In this document: piece after piece, positions 32,531 to 45,974 of the stretch
How positions within the stretch are numbered: the first letter of the stretch is position 1
Layout of the letters: each line of letters starts with the position of its first letter
Assembly: GCA_964006375.1 (NCBI GenBank)
Contig: OZ023262.1
Coordinates: forward strand, 87,555,654-87,619,653
Reading direction: 5' to 3'
DNA from: Tillus elongatus
Lineage: Eukaryota; Arthropoda; Insecta; Coleoptera; Cleridae
Length of the DNA stretch: 64,000 nucleotides
Made by a program: the position numbers and the translations under genes
The notes under the pieces: model-generated
Told to the model about the DNA's origin: nothing
Seen by the model: the letters and a program-made list of their open reading frames with translations, nothing else
Database searches by the model: none

Positions 32531-34207
32531 TAAGTCTATCAACTGAACCAAAACTAGTTCGACCAAATAACACGCCAAAATTCAAAATTTAAAGCCAATA
32601 TCAAGCATGAAAGAAGAGTATAGGCAAATTCAAAACCGAGGTAGATAACGTTAGTAATTAGCTAAGCGTGGGGAAGAATCTCACGACAAACAAGCAGTAG
32701 AAATGCACGTCAAACAAGACATATATGATCGGAAACAAACGAAGTAGTGGGGACAAGTTTAAACCCAAGATAAGAGGACCAGAGCTGCCAACAAATGAAG
32801 AAAAAGAAAGAAAAATATATGAAGAAAACAGATATCAAGGCCAATTATGTAAAATTCGTTAAAATTATGGAACATTTAGTAGGATAGACAACTAAATAAG
32901 GACGTCTGAATCAAGGAGTAATGGGAAATGTCAAAAATATATATGTACGAACAGTGAAATGAATTTAATAGATGGAGAAGCTAACCAGTGAATATGTAAA
33001 CCCATAGAGGGCATATTGAGATAATGAAAATAGATATAGATGATTATGTGCACAGTAGTTGCAAGATATAGGGGAATGAGATGAAAAAGTCAAGTAAATG
33101 GAGCATATATCGACTGATAAATAGTAGTTTCAGACTAATAAAAAGAAAAAAAGTTGGGTATCAGAAGAATAAAACGAATTGAAAAAGGAAAGGACCTAAT
33201 ATCAAAAAGAAACATATAGAAACTTACAATGGTAGCAGCAATAGAAAAAATAGTCCAAATATGGGGGTATATACAAACATGTCGTTATAGAAATCGGTGC
33301 ATTATCACGTGTACGAACACACGCAAAGAGAAAAGGGAAACTCGGTAATAATAATTTAAAAAAATAATGATAAAGAGATAAGTTAAACAACAAGGAATTT
33401 GAAAAGCAAGAGATAATTTCTTACTTTACTTGGGGGGATACTTAAAACTAAATTTAGCCTTGACATAGTCAATTAACAACATATTTCATTTAATGTTGAT
33501 GGCATTTCGTATAACATGCAGCATGCAGACTTAATAACTAAGTCAAACGTTGCTTGGGCAAACGTGACATTAAAAAAGGAATATCAGTTGAAGAAATCCC
33601 AGATGAACAAAGCACTGACATGACACATATTTTTTAAAGCACTAAAACTAACGAAGCACTAGTTTAAATAAAGGCCATAAACACTTCGAAGAACTGAACA
33701 CTTGTGAAGCTGGAACAAACATGCAGCAATGATGAAAACAGGATCAGTATTCGACAGTAGCAGAAATTTGCAGACACAGTAGTATTTTTCTTAAAATAAT
33801 TGTGGGCACAGCAGTGGTCTTCAAAAACATAATTGACAAAATATTGGCACAGCGATGTTCTTATAAAACTATTAAAGGCACGCTAGTGTTCCTCTAAATT
33901 GTAGGCACGCTAGTATTTTTTTTTAAACATGCTTATAAGCACAATAATGTCTCTCATGCATAAGTGCATCTGACACGTAAATATAATAACTTCTCATGTT
34001 CACAGCTAGATCACTTGAATCTCAGATGATACTTCTGATTTCACAGCATAACTTGTTACAGGAATGGCAGAGACTGTTTCTGAAATGCTAAAAAAATGTA
34101 GTAAGGGAGGAAAAGATTATATTGCTATAAACTAAAAGCGTGAATAAAATTTTTCCTAGCTTCAGAAGGCAAGCCTCTAAAGCAGTAAAAACTTATTATT
34201 GGGGATT
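32531..34207 (+). other. Non-coding internal region of LTR element
   Basis: No frame longer than about 65 codons and no enzyme motifs. Near 33775-33930 there are four or five degenerate units of GGCACAGCAGTG/GGCACGCTAGTG spaced about 35-45 bp. It takes the place where pol would be. Confidence 0.6.
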
Positions 34208-36057
34208 TGATATGGTTACTAAAGGGGGCCACATATACATATATACACAAACACAAACAACAACTTACCTTTGGTGTATGCAATGTTTTTGCACTGTAAG
34301 GCAGGGAGAAACTAAATTTTACAGATATATATGTGTTGAAAGGAGGCAAGGCAAGTATAAATGTATGACAAGTTTAATTATATAGTTTAAGGTATTATTG
34401 TTTGATAGCTGTTATGTAATTTAAGATGTTATTGTTTGTTAGAATTAAGGATATTGTTAGCTTTAAGAATAGTAAGATGTCAAAATTTGAGTGTTAAATT
34501 GTAAGAAATGTCATGTCATAACCTATGTTTAAGTCAGCTGTTTTTTATTTAGGCCAGACGTCAAACTGACACTAAAATTATAGTTAGGTTAATTATTCTC
34601 TCATTGACTAACAACAATCAGAAGTATGTATGTATCCGAGGAGATGATAAAAAACGATTATTGTGTTAAAATTTGTTAGGATATTTTATTTGAAGCAGGC
34701 AGATAACAGTTTTTTGATTAGTTACGCTGGTTACGTATGAAAAATAATAAACAGATGGAAACATTTGGATAAAAAGTATCAGATTAAAATTTTTGAGATA
34801 AAAAAAGGATTGAGATTAGTATTAAATTATTAGATGGGGACATTTTGATTAAAAGATTAGATAGATTGAAATTTTTTGATATTAAAAAGGGATTGAAATA
34901 TTTTTATAAAAGTTAAAACGAGAAGGAGGTACATTTTTGAAGAGAAGTAAACAATCAAAAGGAGTCACAACACGGAAGCTCAGAAACAGACTAGATAAAC
35001 TGTGAGTAAAGTAAATAAATATTTACATTTATTGTGCGACATATCCCCAGCTTCAAAAAAGAATAGTAAATAACTCGCAAAATTGTGATACATCAAACGA
35101 AAGTAGAGAGGTCTCATCAAAAAAAAAAAAAAAAAACAACCATCTTGGTTTGCATTTCACACACCAAGGGCTAGAAAAACCAGTAACCATACCCAGCCAG
35201 TGAAGGGACTCGTCCATTGACTGCACGTAGTACTAAGGCATTGTATAAATCATACAAACGTCAATAGGTGCCGTTACCGTTTGGCTTTAGGAAGTGCGTG
35301 AGAGTCTTAAATATAAGTGGTCTTAAAAATTTAAAACAAATCATACTGATCAGTTTTTTTTTTTATTGGCATTGTTAAAAAAAATAAACAAAGAGCTCTA
35401 AATTCAAAAGTAAGAAGTACATGATAAATAGCAAATAAGTATTGGGTTTTTGTCAGTTGTGTTAAGTAATAAATATTCAAGTTCTGTGTGAATTTAATAT
35501 TCTTGCTTCATTTTATTTTATATGTATATAAGTATTTAAAAACCAAAAACAGATAGGGTAATATATTTCAAAATTCAAAAAAATAAACAAAGATATTTCG
35601 GACTTGAACCCACTAGTCCCTATTTTGAGAGTCAAATTCATTCATGTGATCAATTGTATGCGCAATACAGCAGTATAAAGGCATTTAATACACCAAGGTG
35701 TAATACACACACAAACCTTTGGTGAACACACATTAACAACACATTACTCACTAAACTTTACAGGTAGATAAAACTCACAAGATAAAATACACTTCGAAAT
35801 TAACATCACAAAAAGCAATAAAACATATTTAAGTTAGCCACCATATCAAGTATTTCAATATACCTAATAATAATAATATAAAACTTAAAATAAACCTTTC
35901 ATTATATCAATTGGCACCAAACGTGAGGGCTTCGAAAGTCTGTGCAGCAAATAACTTACTATATCAATTAGCGCCCAAAAACGTGGGACTATAATTTCCT
36001 AGATAGATTAAATTATTACTACGTGGGACTATAATCTTCCTAAATTGCATATAATAT

Positions 36058-36061
<4 letters not shown>
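34208..36061 (+). repeat. 3' LTR
   Basis: Same length and sequence as 29224-31077 apart from two homopolymer differences. It is followed directly by a TA array. Confidence 0.93.

Positions 36062-36138
<77 letters not shown>
36062..36138. repeat. (TA)n microsatellite, 3' flank of LTR element
   Basis: Continues from the 3' LTR as ATATAT..., matching the array on the 5' side. Confidence 0.95.
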
Positions 36139-36140
<2 letters not shown>

Positions 36141-37180
36141 TATCACCCCGATAAATAAAAAAATAATGTACCGATTTTGATAAAATTTTCTGAGCATTTT
36201 GATTTTCTGAGTGGCTTGGATAAGTTCGTTAGCTAGGAACATCAGCCCAGGTTTTCCCGCAACATTTTGTGGTTTCTTTCAGAACAAATATACATCTCCG
36301 GAAATAGCAAAGTAAGGCCAACCAAATTTAGTGCCCGTGTTTGCATTATAAAGAGTGAACCACGTACCAAAATTTAGGTGCGTAAGTTTAAAGAAAAAAA
36401 TTACGGGCATTTAAAGAGAAAAAAATGTTTTTTTTCTTCTAAAAACGTCAAAGTCGCGATTTAAAATGTCAAAATTGGCAACATGTAGCCAAACAACCTG
36501 AAAGAAATACGGATTATGTAAAGAAAATGTCGCAAGAAAAGTGTTCAGCAAACCCTTACGGAAGAACCTCGGTGGTTCAGAGGTAAGAATGTGTGCCTCT
36601 AAACCGAAGGGTACTGGGTTCGATCCCAGGGAACTCCTTTCACTTTTTCAGTACATATTGTACAATTAACATCAACCGAGGTCCTGGCATTGTATTTGAG
36701 CAGGTTGAATGTCTGCACGTTCCGTCCGTCGGAGGGGGCGTGAAGCCGTCGGTCCCGTGTCCATGCGATGTTGGGCACGTTAAAGATCTCTACCCTCCTT
36801 ACAGAAAGGCAGGGGTTCGGCAAAATTTTCAGGATGGTGAAGTGAAACTGCTCCCTGGCGTCGGTGATTGGCCATAGTCGCGGAAATAGGCTGACGTTAA
36901 AAAAAACCTTACGTATCAGCATCAATCGTCATTGTCTTTCATTTTGCTAAAATTTTCTCAGAAATCTCATTTCAAATAGACCCTTCCTCTGATGATTTGG
37001 CGATAGTTTTAGCTAAGCTTATGGTTTAACGGTCTCTAATTTTTAGCTAATTTTCGTGGAAAAAATTCGTTAAAGAGGAGAGCGCGACTTTTGAGTTTCA
37101 AAAAGATTTCCTCAAATGAGCGCAAACTAGGCCCCCTAGAATCCATATCCGGATTTAGTTTCCGTTTTTATCTGATTACC
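36139..37180 (-). repeat. TAC left block, inverted, split by a SINE
   Basis: GGTATCACCCCGATAAATAA starts an inverted left arm; blocks continue to about 36553, are interrupted by the SINE at 36561-36906, and resume at 36914 (CAATCGTCATTGTCTTTCAT). From 37040 an outer palindrome and a right arm (GAGCGCAAACTAGGCCCCC) of another inverted copy follow. Confidence 0.85.
36561..36906 (+). mobile_element. tRNA-derived SINE, family S1, with target duplication
   Basis: Head GAACCTCGGTGGTTCAGAGG with A-box-like TGGTTCAGAGG and a perfect B box in GGGTTCGATCCCAGGG (36611-36626). The body contains TGTCTGCACGTTCCG, AGAAAGGCAGGGGTTCGG and TGATTGGCCATAGTCGCGG; the tail is A-rich. Flanked by 7-bp direct repeats CCTTACG (36554-36560, 36907-36913). 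Same family as 48490-48816 and 54773-54953. Open frames across it are chance. Confidence 0.92.
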
Positions 37181-37677
37181 TATATAGAGGATGACGTATT
37201 TCTACTGTAAAGCTCAATAAAATTGTTATTATACAAGATACGAGAAAAAGTTGTATACGTTAAGTATAAGGTGTCTTGAGCTACATCCTATAAAACTATT
37301 TTGATAACCACAGCATGGCCCATAAGTCGTTGGTGATACCTGCAATTATTTTTTCGAACACCCTTATTGCATTTTTGCATTTTATAACGACATACGATTT
37401 GTCGAGACGCAAATTTCAATAACAAACGTTTCTATTAACCTATGGTTTATTGGCTAGGAAACCAGTTTACTCGGAAACGTTTTAAGTTTATTTTCGGATT
37501 TTTTTTTGTGTACATTTTCAAAGAATAAGTTATTTTGATAAAATGTGGTACATTCTTTCTAGTATATAGATCATACCGATAACCAGATTGATGACTGCTT
37601 GCACTAGAGAGACGTATTTGCTATTAAAAATATGTTTATCAAATGTCACTTCCATAACGCACTTGCCACGTCCAGAC
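37181..37677 (-). repeat. TAC left block and MITE-A, inverted, diverged
   Basis: GGTGTCTTGAGCTACATCC and GGCCCATAAGTCGTTGGTGA (37270-37340), then a MITE-A copy from about 37400 (GAGACGCAAATTTC, GGAAACCAGTTTACTCGG) to the end CATAACGCACTTGCCACGTC at 37676. Confidence 0.78.
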
Positions 37678-38381
<704 letters not shown>

Positions 38382-38679
38382 GCAAAATTACTTGCTCCTA
38401 TAGAACCTTTATAATCTGCATATAATTTGCAATTAGCTAATATTTGCTAAAATATGTTAGGGAATGAAAATTAAATTGAAGTTCATGGTAGTTACTAAAA
38501 ATATATTAAAAAGTATTCTTGCCTAAAGTATTTACCCCCTATTTTAAAGGACATTCTTTCACTGTTTCCACAAACACTCCAAGGAAATAACATTATTTAT
38601 CTAATTCTGTAACTGAACAAAAATATTTCTTATCTGGAATAAAAATGTGCATGGTTCCAAGGTAGCCCTTTTAACGCGT
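38382..38679. other. No recognised feature
   Basis: AT-rich, nothing recognised. Confidence 0.4.
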
Positions 38680-39684
<1,005 letters not shown>

Positions 39685-39998
39685 AGGACGCAGCAAGTGC
39701 ATTATGGCAGTAAATCTTGATCAAATGCTTCATATTTGAATAGCTCAATTTTCTATTAACCTATAAAGTTGACCAAGAAACGAGTTTTTTCGGAAAAATT
39801 TTAAGTTTGCTTTCGGAAATCTTTGTACATTTTCAAACAATAAAGTTATTTTGTTGAAACGTGGCACATTGTTTTTACTCTATTGGTTATACTGGTAACC
39901 AAATTTGATGCTTGCTTTCTTAAAAAAAAAACACACATGTTTGCTATTAAAAACATTTTTATGAAAATTCATTACCATAACGCACTTGCTACGTCCAG
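39685..39998 (-). repeat. MITE-A copy, near intact
   Basis: 314 bp; ends GGACGCAGCAAGTGCATTAT and CATAACGCACTTGCTACGTC; same size, orientation and neighbour as the copy at 26575-26888. Confidence 0.9.
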
Positions 39999-40776
39999 AC
40001 TTTTATACATTTAAACAGTAATAAAAGGAACGTGCACGTGCATGCTATTTTTAGAGTAAGTATAAAAGGAAGGTTAACGATACACCATCGGTTGTCGCTT
40101 TAGTAATGTTTAAGATCAGCTCCATTGTTCTCTGGTCGATCCGAGCTTTCCTCTAGAACCTGCTAAGAATCGATAATTCCTTTGAACAGACATTTTAGTG
40201 CTTTTTCTGTTTATATTTACTTTTACAAAGAGGTACGCTGTCTGAAAACTTTGTACTTAGTTTATTTTACCCAAGAAAGTTTAGTTACTACTTTTTTTCT
40301 CTACTAGAATTCTAAACTAACTGGTTTTAACCTCTTGTGATAACTATGGCGTTTAAGATTTTTTTTGCATAATTCAGCGATACAGAAGTAGCCGTGAAGC
40401 TCTGTTTCCTTCAAATTTAAATATTTTAATATTTTTGTAAAAATTTATGTATTACATATATGCGTTACTCACTGTTATTATTTAAGTTTAAAATTTTTAT
40501 TTTGTGCATCATCAGCAAAAAAAAAGAAAAAAAGCAGACACTGTCAAATCCGTTAAAAAATAGTGCTGTAAATTGAATAATAAATTAGGCAGAGCTATGA
40601 TAATATATACTCTCCCAAATAGACATTCTCGTGAAATGAATTTATGGTCCATGACTTGACCGCAGAGAAAATCTTCGTATTCCTGTATCCATAAACTTCC
40701 GAAATGTTACGTTACTCGAGCTTTAACGAAAAAATATCAACTTTTACCAAATCACCCCTCATTTATCACTTACCCC
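39999..40776. other. No recognised gene; possible core promoter
   Basis: GTATAAAAGGAAGG near 40057 looks like a TATA box, but no ORF, exon or LTR boundary could be tied to it. Otherwise AT-rich. Confidence 0.3.
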
Positions 40777-41375
40777 ATGAACAGAGCTTGCCCAAAAATA
40801 ATTCGAAGCGTTCTTTTGTCGGGTGCTAACTCGATACTACATTTGAAGATGATATGTCAATTTGTTCAAAAGTTATTGCGCCTATTAACAGACAAACGTA
40901 CATTCCAACAGACCGACCGACCGACGGACAAAAAAAAATTCGCTCCAGAATCAAGTTTTCTATATGTTTTGACACATTTTACGCCGTTTAGCAAAAAAAA
41001 ATTTGAAATTTCTGTAACCAATGTTCCACCCCCACCCATTCAACCCTTAGTTTAATTTCAGCATATATAGATGCTGATATACCAGATGTTTGATGAAATT
41101 GAAAGTTTTCTAATAAACAAACCCTAAAACCTTATATTACTCGAGTTTTAACGAAAAAATGTAAATTTTCGCAAAATCACCCCCCATTTGTCCGCTAACC
41201 CCTGGAGCGATTTTTTCAAAAATAATCCGAAACGTTAGTTTCTCGGGGGCTAACTGTATACCAAATAGGAAGACGGTTTGTTCTAAAGTTATCGTGGCTA
41301 CAAACACACAGACATACAGACAGACAGACCGACAGACACAAAAAATTATAGTTCCCAAATCATGTTTCCTATATG
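40777..41375. repeat. Two diverged copies of an ACAGAC-bearing repeat
   Basis: Both copies contain AATAATTCGAAGCG/AATAATCCGAAACG, TCGGGxGCTAACT, an AAGTTATxG phrase, a run of ACAGAC/CCGACCGAC units (40908-40930 and 41317-41340) and TCCTATATGCTTTGACxC. They are direct copies about 420 bp apart. The end of the window (63921-64000) has a related GTCTGTC-rich piece. Confidence 0.75.
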
Positions 41376-41499
41376 CTTTGACCCTTTTCCCGAGGTTTAA
41401 GCAAAACAAAAAAAAACTTTGAAGAGTTTTGTCGCCGATGTCATACTTCCAGACGTATTGACGCTGTGGAAGTAATAAATACCCGATTTCCAATTATAA

Positions 41500-42017
<518 letters not shown>

Positions 42018-42108
<91 letters not shown>
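42018..42108. repeat. (TA)n microsatellite
   Basis: TA array; it is followed by GGCTGGCGCAAAAAGTGTAG, which resembles a mariner-type terminus, though no partner end was found. Confidence 0.95.
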
Positions 42109-42110
<2 letters not shown>

Positions 42111-42290
42111 GGCTGGCGCAAAAAGTGTAGTCCAACTTCTTTACCTAAGCGGGGGGTGTCATTTCTCAACTTTTGAAATAGGAATGGGGGTTATATGACA
42201 GCTGATGGGGAAAAGATTTTGATTATTTTTACATTGGTTTTTTGTTTTTGAAATTCGGTCTATTCGTTTTGAATAGATCTCTCTGAGGCC
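42109..42290. other. Possible transposon end plus unknown sequence
   Basis: Starts TATAGGCTGGCGCAAAAAGT right after the TA array. No transposase or second end is visible before the minisatellite at 42291. Confidence 0.3.
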
Positions 42291-42760
42291 TAGGGTTGAA
42301 CACACAGACAATCTGCGGAGAGATTTGGGGAGTAGGCAGATTGAGGCCCCGTAATCGAGCTACAACAACCCAACCCACCTTTGTCCACCGCTCTAAGGAG
42401 TAGTCAGATTGAGGCCTTAAAGTGTCCTTATATATTTCCTTTAGCCACCTTTGTCCACCAGTCTAAGGAGTAGGCAGATTGAGGCCTTAGAGTGTCCTTA
42501 CCTATTTCGTTTACCCACCTTTGTCTACCACTCTTGAGAGTAGGCAGATTGAGGACTTAAAGTGTCCTTATATATTTCCTTTACCCACCTTTGTCCACCA
42601 CTCTAAGGAGTAGGCAGCTTGAGGCCTTAGAGTGTCCTGACATATTTCCTTTACCTCTTGAAAATGGCTCCAAAGCAGGAGCCGAAACGTCGAGTTTTCA
42701 TAAATTCTGGACACGGTTCAACCCGAGAACCAAGTATGTCTCACATTAAAGACCGCGGAA
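42291..42760 (+). repeat. 70-bp minisatellite, second locus, with tail
   Basis: Same head (GGCCTAGGGTTGAACACAC), five units of AGTAGGCAGATTGAGGCC type at about 70-bp spacing (42330-42611), and the same tail with stem GGCTCC/GGAGCC (42666-42671, 42678-42683) then GAAACGTCGAG. It runs into a TA array like the copy at 6455-7478. Confidence 0.92.
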
Positions 42761-42761
42761 A

Positions 42762-42879
<118 letters not shown>

Positions 42880-43591
42880 TACAGAGTGTCTCAATAGTGT
42901 GTAATTCCTCTATATATCCCTAACTTTCAACAAAATTTTCTTGGAATTATCTAAGCTATATCGAGAAAATATATTCAGCTTTGTGGAGTTTCCGGTTACA
43001 CCGGATGTAGCTATCAACTTCGTTATTTTTAATAGAATGCTATACTTTTTATTACATTTTTGGATAGAGATTAAAAACTAAGTGTGACTTTGTGTAGCAT
43101 TCCCTATAGCGATCTTTGATATTTGTGAAAATATTACGGATTTTTTTTTAGATCCGAATTATGTGTTATTTTAAACGTATGCTGTGGGCTGAGTTTTGAG
43201 TTTTGCTGCATCAAATTAGAAATATCAATAGACGACATTTAATACTTTAAAATGGTTAAAGAATAATTTATCATCATTGTACAGGGTGTATTTTTTTGGG
43301 TTACAGCATATCTAATTTTAAAGTGGCATAACCTGTGTTTCTCAAACGGAACACCCTAATTTTTATAAATTGGTCAGATAGATCATTAAATTCTGCATCA
43401 ACATAGTGCAAGTTTCCCTATAGCAATTTTTGATAGTTTTTGAGTTATAGTGGTTTGTTTTAGTTTCGCTTGTAAAAACTGTATTATGTCAAACACATGA
43501 GGCACAGAAGATCAAACAACTAATATTTATTAGCAGATGATAGATAAACGTCACCTAACCCAAACTATAACTATTTTCAGTTCCTAGTTGT

Positions 43592-44660
43592 TTGAGCCAA
43601 GTCTTATATTCTAACTTTTGTGATACTGAGGAATTAGTTAATATGACACTTATTATAGGCGAATGTCAGCGAAACTGTTTTCTAGCATCTAGTGTGCACG
43701 CACAAACATATCCGTACCAAACACGTCCTCAGGAAAAATGTTTCGTAAAATTGTTGGACTATTTTTTGCAAAATGCTAACGCCAATTATGAAATGTCAAC
43801 ACGCCAAGGGAGAGTAAGTGGCAATGAAGAAAATGAATTTTCCACCATGGCATCGGCATTAGATATACGCACACAAGCGTGAGGAAAGTTGCCAAAGAAT
43901 TAGGAATATAAAAATCTTCAGTGAACAGAACATTGAGAAAATACAAGTTTCCCCCATATAAAATGAAGTTGCAGCAGGCCGGCAGTTGTCTCAGTTTTTG
44001 CGAGTGGGCAGTTGGCAATTACAATGAAAATGAGAATTTGTTTAATTATGTAATGTCGAGTGATTAATCCTCATTTTAAAGTTGTGATAGGGTTAACGGG
44101 CACAACTTTCATTATTACTCTTCAGAAAATCCGAACTTTTGCAGATCAGTTGATAACCAGCACCGTTTTACAATAAATGTGTGGGCTGGAATAATTGGGA
44201 CAAATCTTATTGGGCCATATTTCTTTGATGGCCACCTCAACGGTCAGAGATATTTGCGTATGTTTAACGAAGTTGTAGAGGTGTTTTCAGAAGATTTGCC
44301 TCTAGATAACAATCTACGTATATGGTTTTGGCAGGACGGGGCACCAGCACATTATGACATAAATGTTCGCCGATTTCTAAATGATCGGGGTACCCCAATA
44401 AATGGATAGGTCGAGGTGGTCCCGTCTCGTGGCCTCAAGGTCTCCTGACCTCACATATCTAGATTTTTCCTATGGGGCTATATCAATGAAATTGTGTATC
44501 AAACACCAACCAACACCCCACAGAAACTAAGAAATAAAATTGCAGACTCGTGCAGGGCAATAACTTCGCAAATGTTTGGCAATGTTCAAAAAGAAATTTT
44601 AAGGAGGGTGAGATTATATATTCAGGCCAATGCGCAAAATTTCGGATAGTTCTAATGTAT
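43592..44660 (+). pseudogene. Mariner-type transposase, near full length, frameshifted
   Basis: N-terminal helix-turn-helix region (43592-43882): NFCDTEELVNMTLIIGECQ and FLASSVHAQTYPYQTRPQEK, of the DUF4817-like kind, then MASALDIRTQA and, after a frame change, RKVAKELGISKSSVNRTLRK to about 43945. The middle is damaged. 44160-44409 reads RFTINVWAGIIGTNLIGPYF, FWQDGAPAHYDINVRRFLN; after further frame changes RSPDLTYLDF and FFLWGYINEIVYQTP appear. Nucleotide distance between Asp codons at 44335 and 44462 fits a 41-residue spacing plus one frameshift. Ends near 44660. Inactive. Confidence 0.88.
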
Positions 44661-44675
44661 CGCTTTTTTAGATTA

Positions 44676-44745
<70 letters not shown>

Positions 44746-44750
44746 TTATT
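44676..44750. repeat. (TTA)n microsatellite
   Basis: About 23 TTA/ATT units, the only long trinucleotide array in the window; just 3' of the transposase remnant. Confidence 0.95.
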
Positions 44751-44948
44751 ATGGTTTACTTCACTTTCTGGTAAAAATTAGAGTAAGTCAATAATATAAC
44801 AAGCATTGCATGTACTTGCATTCGATAAGTTTTTGTGTAGACACATTATCTAGTTACGAGGATAAGATCAAATAATTTGCATCGTGACCAGCTCATTTTA
44901 TTTCTGATAATTATATTAAAATTATTGTTAAAACAAACATTTATCAGA

Positions 44949-45163
44949 CGAAAAGGTAAAGGTAAAGGTAGGATGCTTACTGGCAATTAGGTCATTGCTG
45001 ACCCTTTTTGCTTATCTAAACTAACCTACCCTCCACTTTGAGCTCGATCTCAACGACGACAGTGATTTGAAAAATCATTTGCCGCCGGTGTGTCTCGAAC
45101 CGTCGACCCCCGATTTCGTATTGGAAAGTCATCGACTTTCCGGCACGGCCACGGAGGCGCTTC
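44949..45163 (-). mobile_element. tRNA-derived SINE, family S2, with target duplication
   Basis: On the minus strand: head GCCTCCGTGGCCGTGCCGG with an A-box-like TGGCCGTGCCGG, B-box-like GGTTCGAGACA about 50 nt on, and a tail of repeated CCTTTA units (plus strand AAAGGTAAAGGTAAAGG). Flanked by 9-bp direct repeats TTTATCAGA (44940-44948, 45164-45172). Unrelated to family S1. Inserted in the mariner, near the inner edge of its right arm. Confidence 0.88.
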
Positions 45164-45900
45164 TTTATCAGAGGAAAGTCAGCTCAAACAATGGAAATAT
45201 AAAAACTGCTGACTTTCTTGTCAAGGAGACGTTGAAGCGTCACACATTGTTCACATGCTCTGTGCCTCATACAGTGACAGTACCATTAGTTTTACAAGCG
45301 AAACTAGAACAAACCACTATAACTTAAAAACTATCAACTTTGGGTATAGGGAAACTTATACTAGGTCGATGCAGAATTTAGTGACCTACCTGACCAATCC
45401 ATAAAAATTAGGGTGCTCTATTTGAAAAACACAAGTTATGCTACTTTAAAATTAGATATGCTGCAGTCCAAAAATAATACACCCTGTATAATGATGGTAA
45501 ATTATTCTTTAACTGTTTTAAAGTATTAAATGTCGTCTATTAATATTTCGAATTTAAGGCAGCAAAAATCAAAACTCAGCCCAGAGCATACGTTTGAAAT
45601 AATACATAATTGGGAGCTAAAAAAAAAAGAAAGTCGTAATATTTTCACAATTATCAAAGATTGCTATAGGGAATGCTAACACTTATTTTTTAATCTCTAT
45701 TCAAAAATGCAAAAAAGGTATAGCATTACATTAAAAATAACGAAGTTGATAGCTACTTCCGGTTCACCAGGTAGTTACAGAAAGCTGAATATATTTTCTC
45801 GATGTAGCTTAGATAATCAAAAGAGAATTTTGTTGAAAGTTTTTTCGGCTAGCTCTAAGGGTAAAGGATATATAGAGGAATCACACACTATTTGGACACA

Positions 45901-45903
<3 letters not shown>

Positions 45904-45970
<67 letters not shown>
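45904..45970. repeat. (TA)n between mariner and old LTR
   Basis: TA array directly joined to the mariner on one side and to the inverted LTR start TGTTAATG on the other. Confidence 0.95.

Positions 45971-45974
<4 letters not shown>

Larger units (their letters stand above)
42882..45903 (+). mobile_element. Mariner-type transposon with very long inverted repeats
   Basis: A 3022-bp unit between TA dinucleotides (42880-42881, 45904-45905). Left end CAGAGTGTCTCAATAGTGTG, right end the inverse of CAGTGTGTCCAAATAGTGTG. The inverted arms extend over about 630-650 bp each (42882 to about 43514; about 45250 to 45903), with shared blocks such as TAACGAAGTTGATAGCTA, ACACCCTGTA and TTTCGCTTGTAAAA. Between the arms lie a broken transposase, a (TTA)n tract and a SINE. 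Divergence between the arms shows it is old. Confidence 0.88.

Noticed and set aside
36593..36925. Frames of about 94 and 108 codons at 36593-36925, and 127 codons at 48431-48814
   Set aside because: Both regions are the same tRNA-derived SINE; the frames come from its GC-rich body.
43592..44660. Active mariner
   Set aside because: Several frame changes and stops interrupt the catalytic region, and the inverted arms have diverged.
45067..45327. 86-codon frame ending in the mariner arm
   Set aside because: It crosses the S2 SINE, its target duplication and the inverted arm; no family motif.
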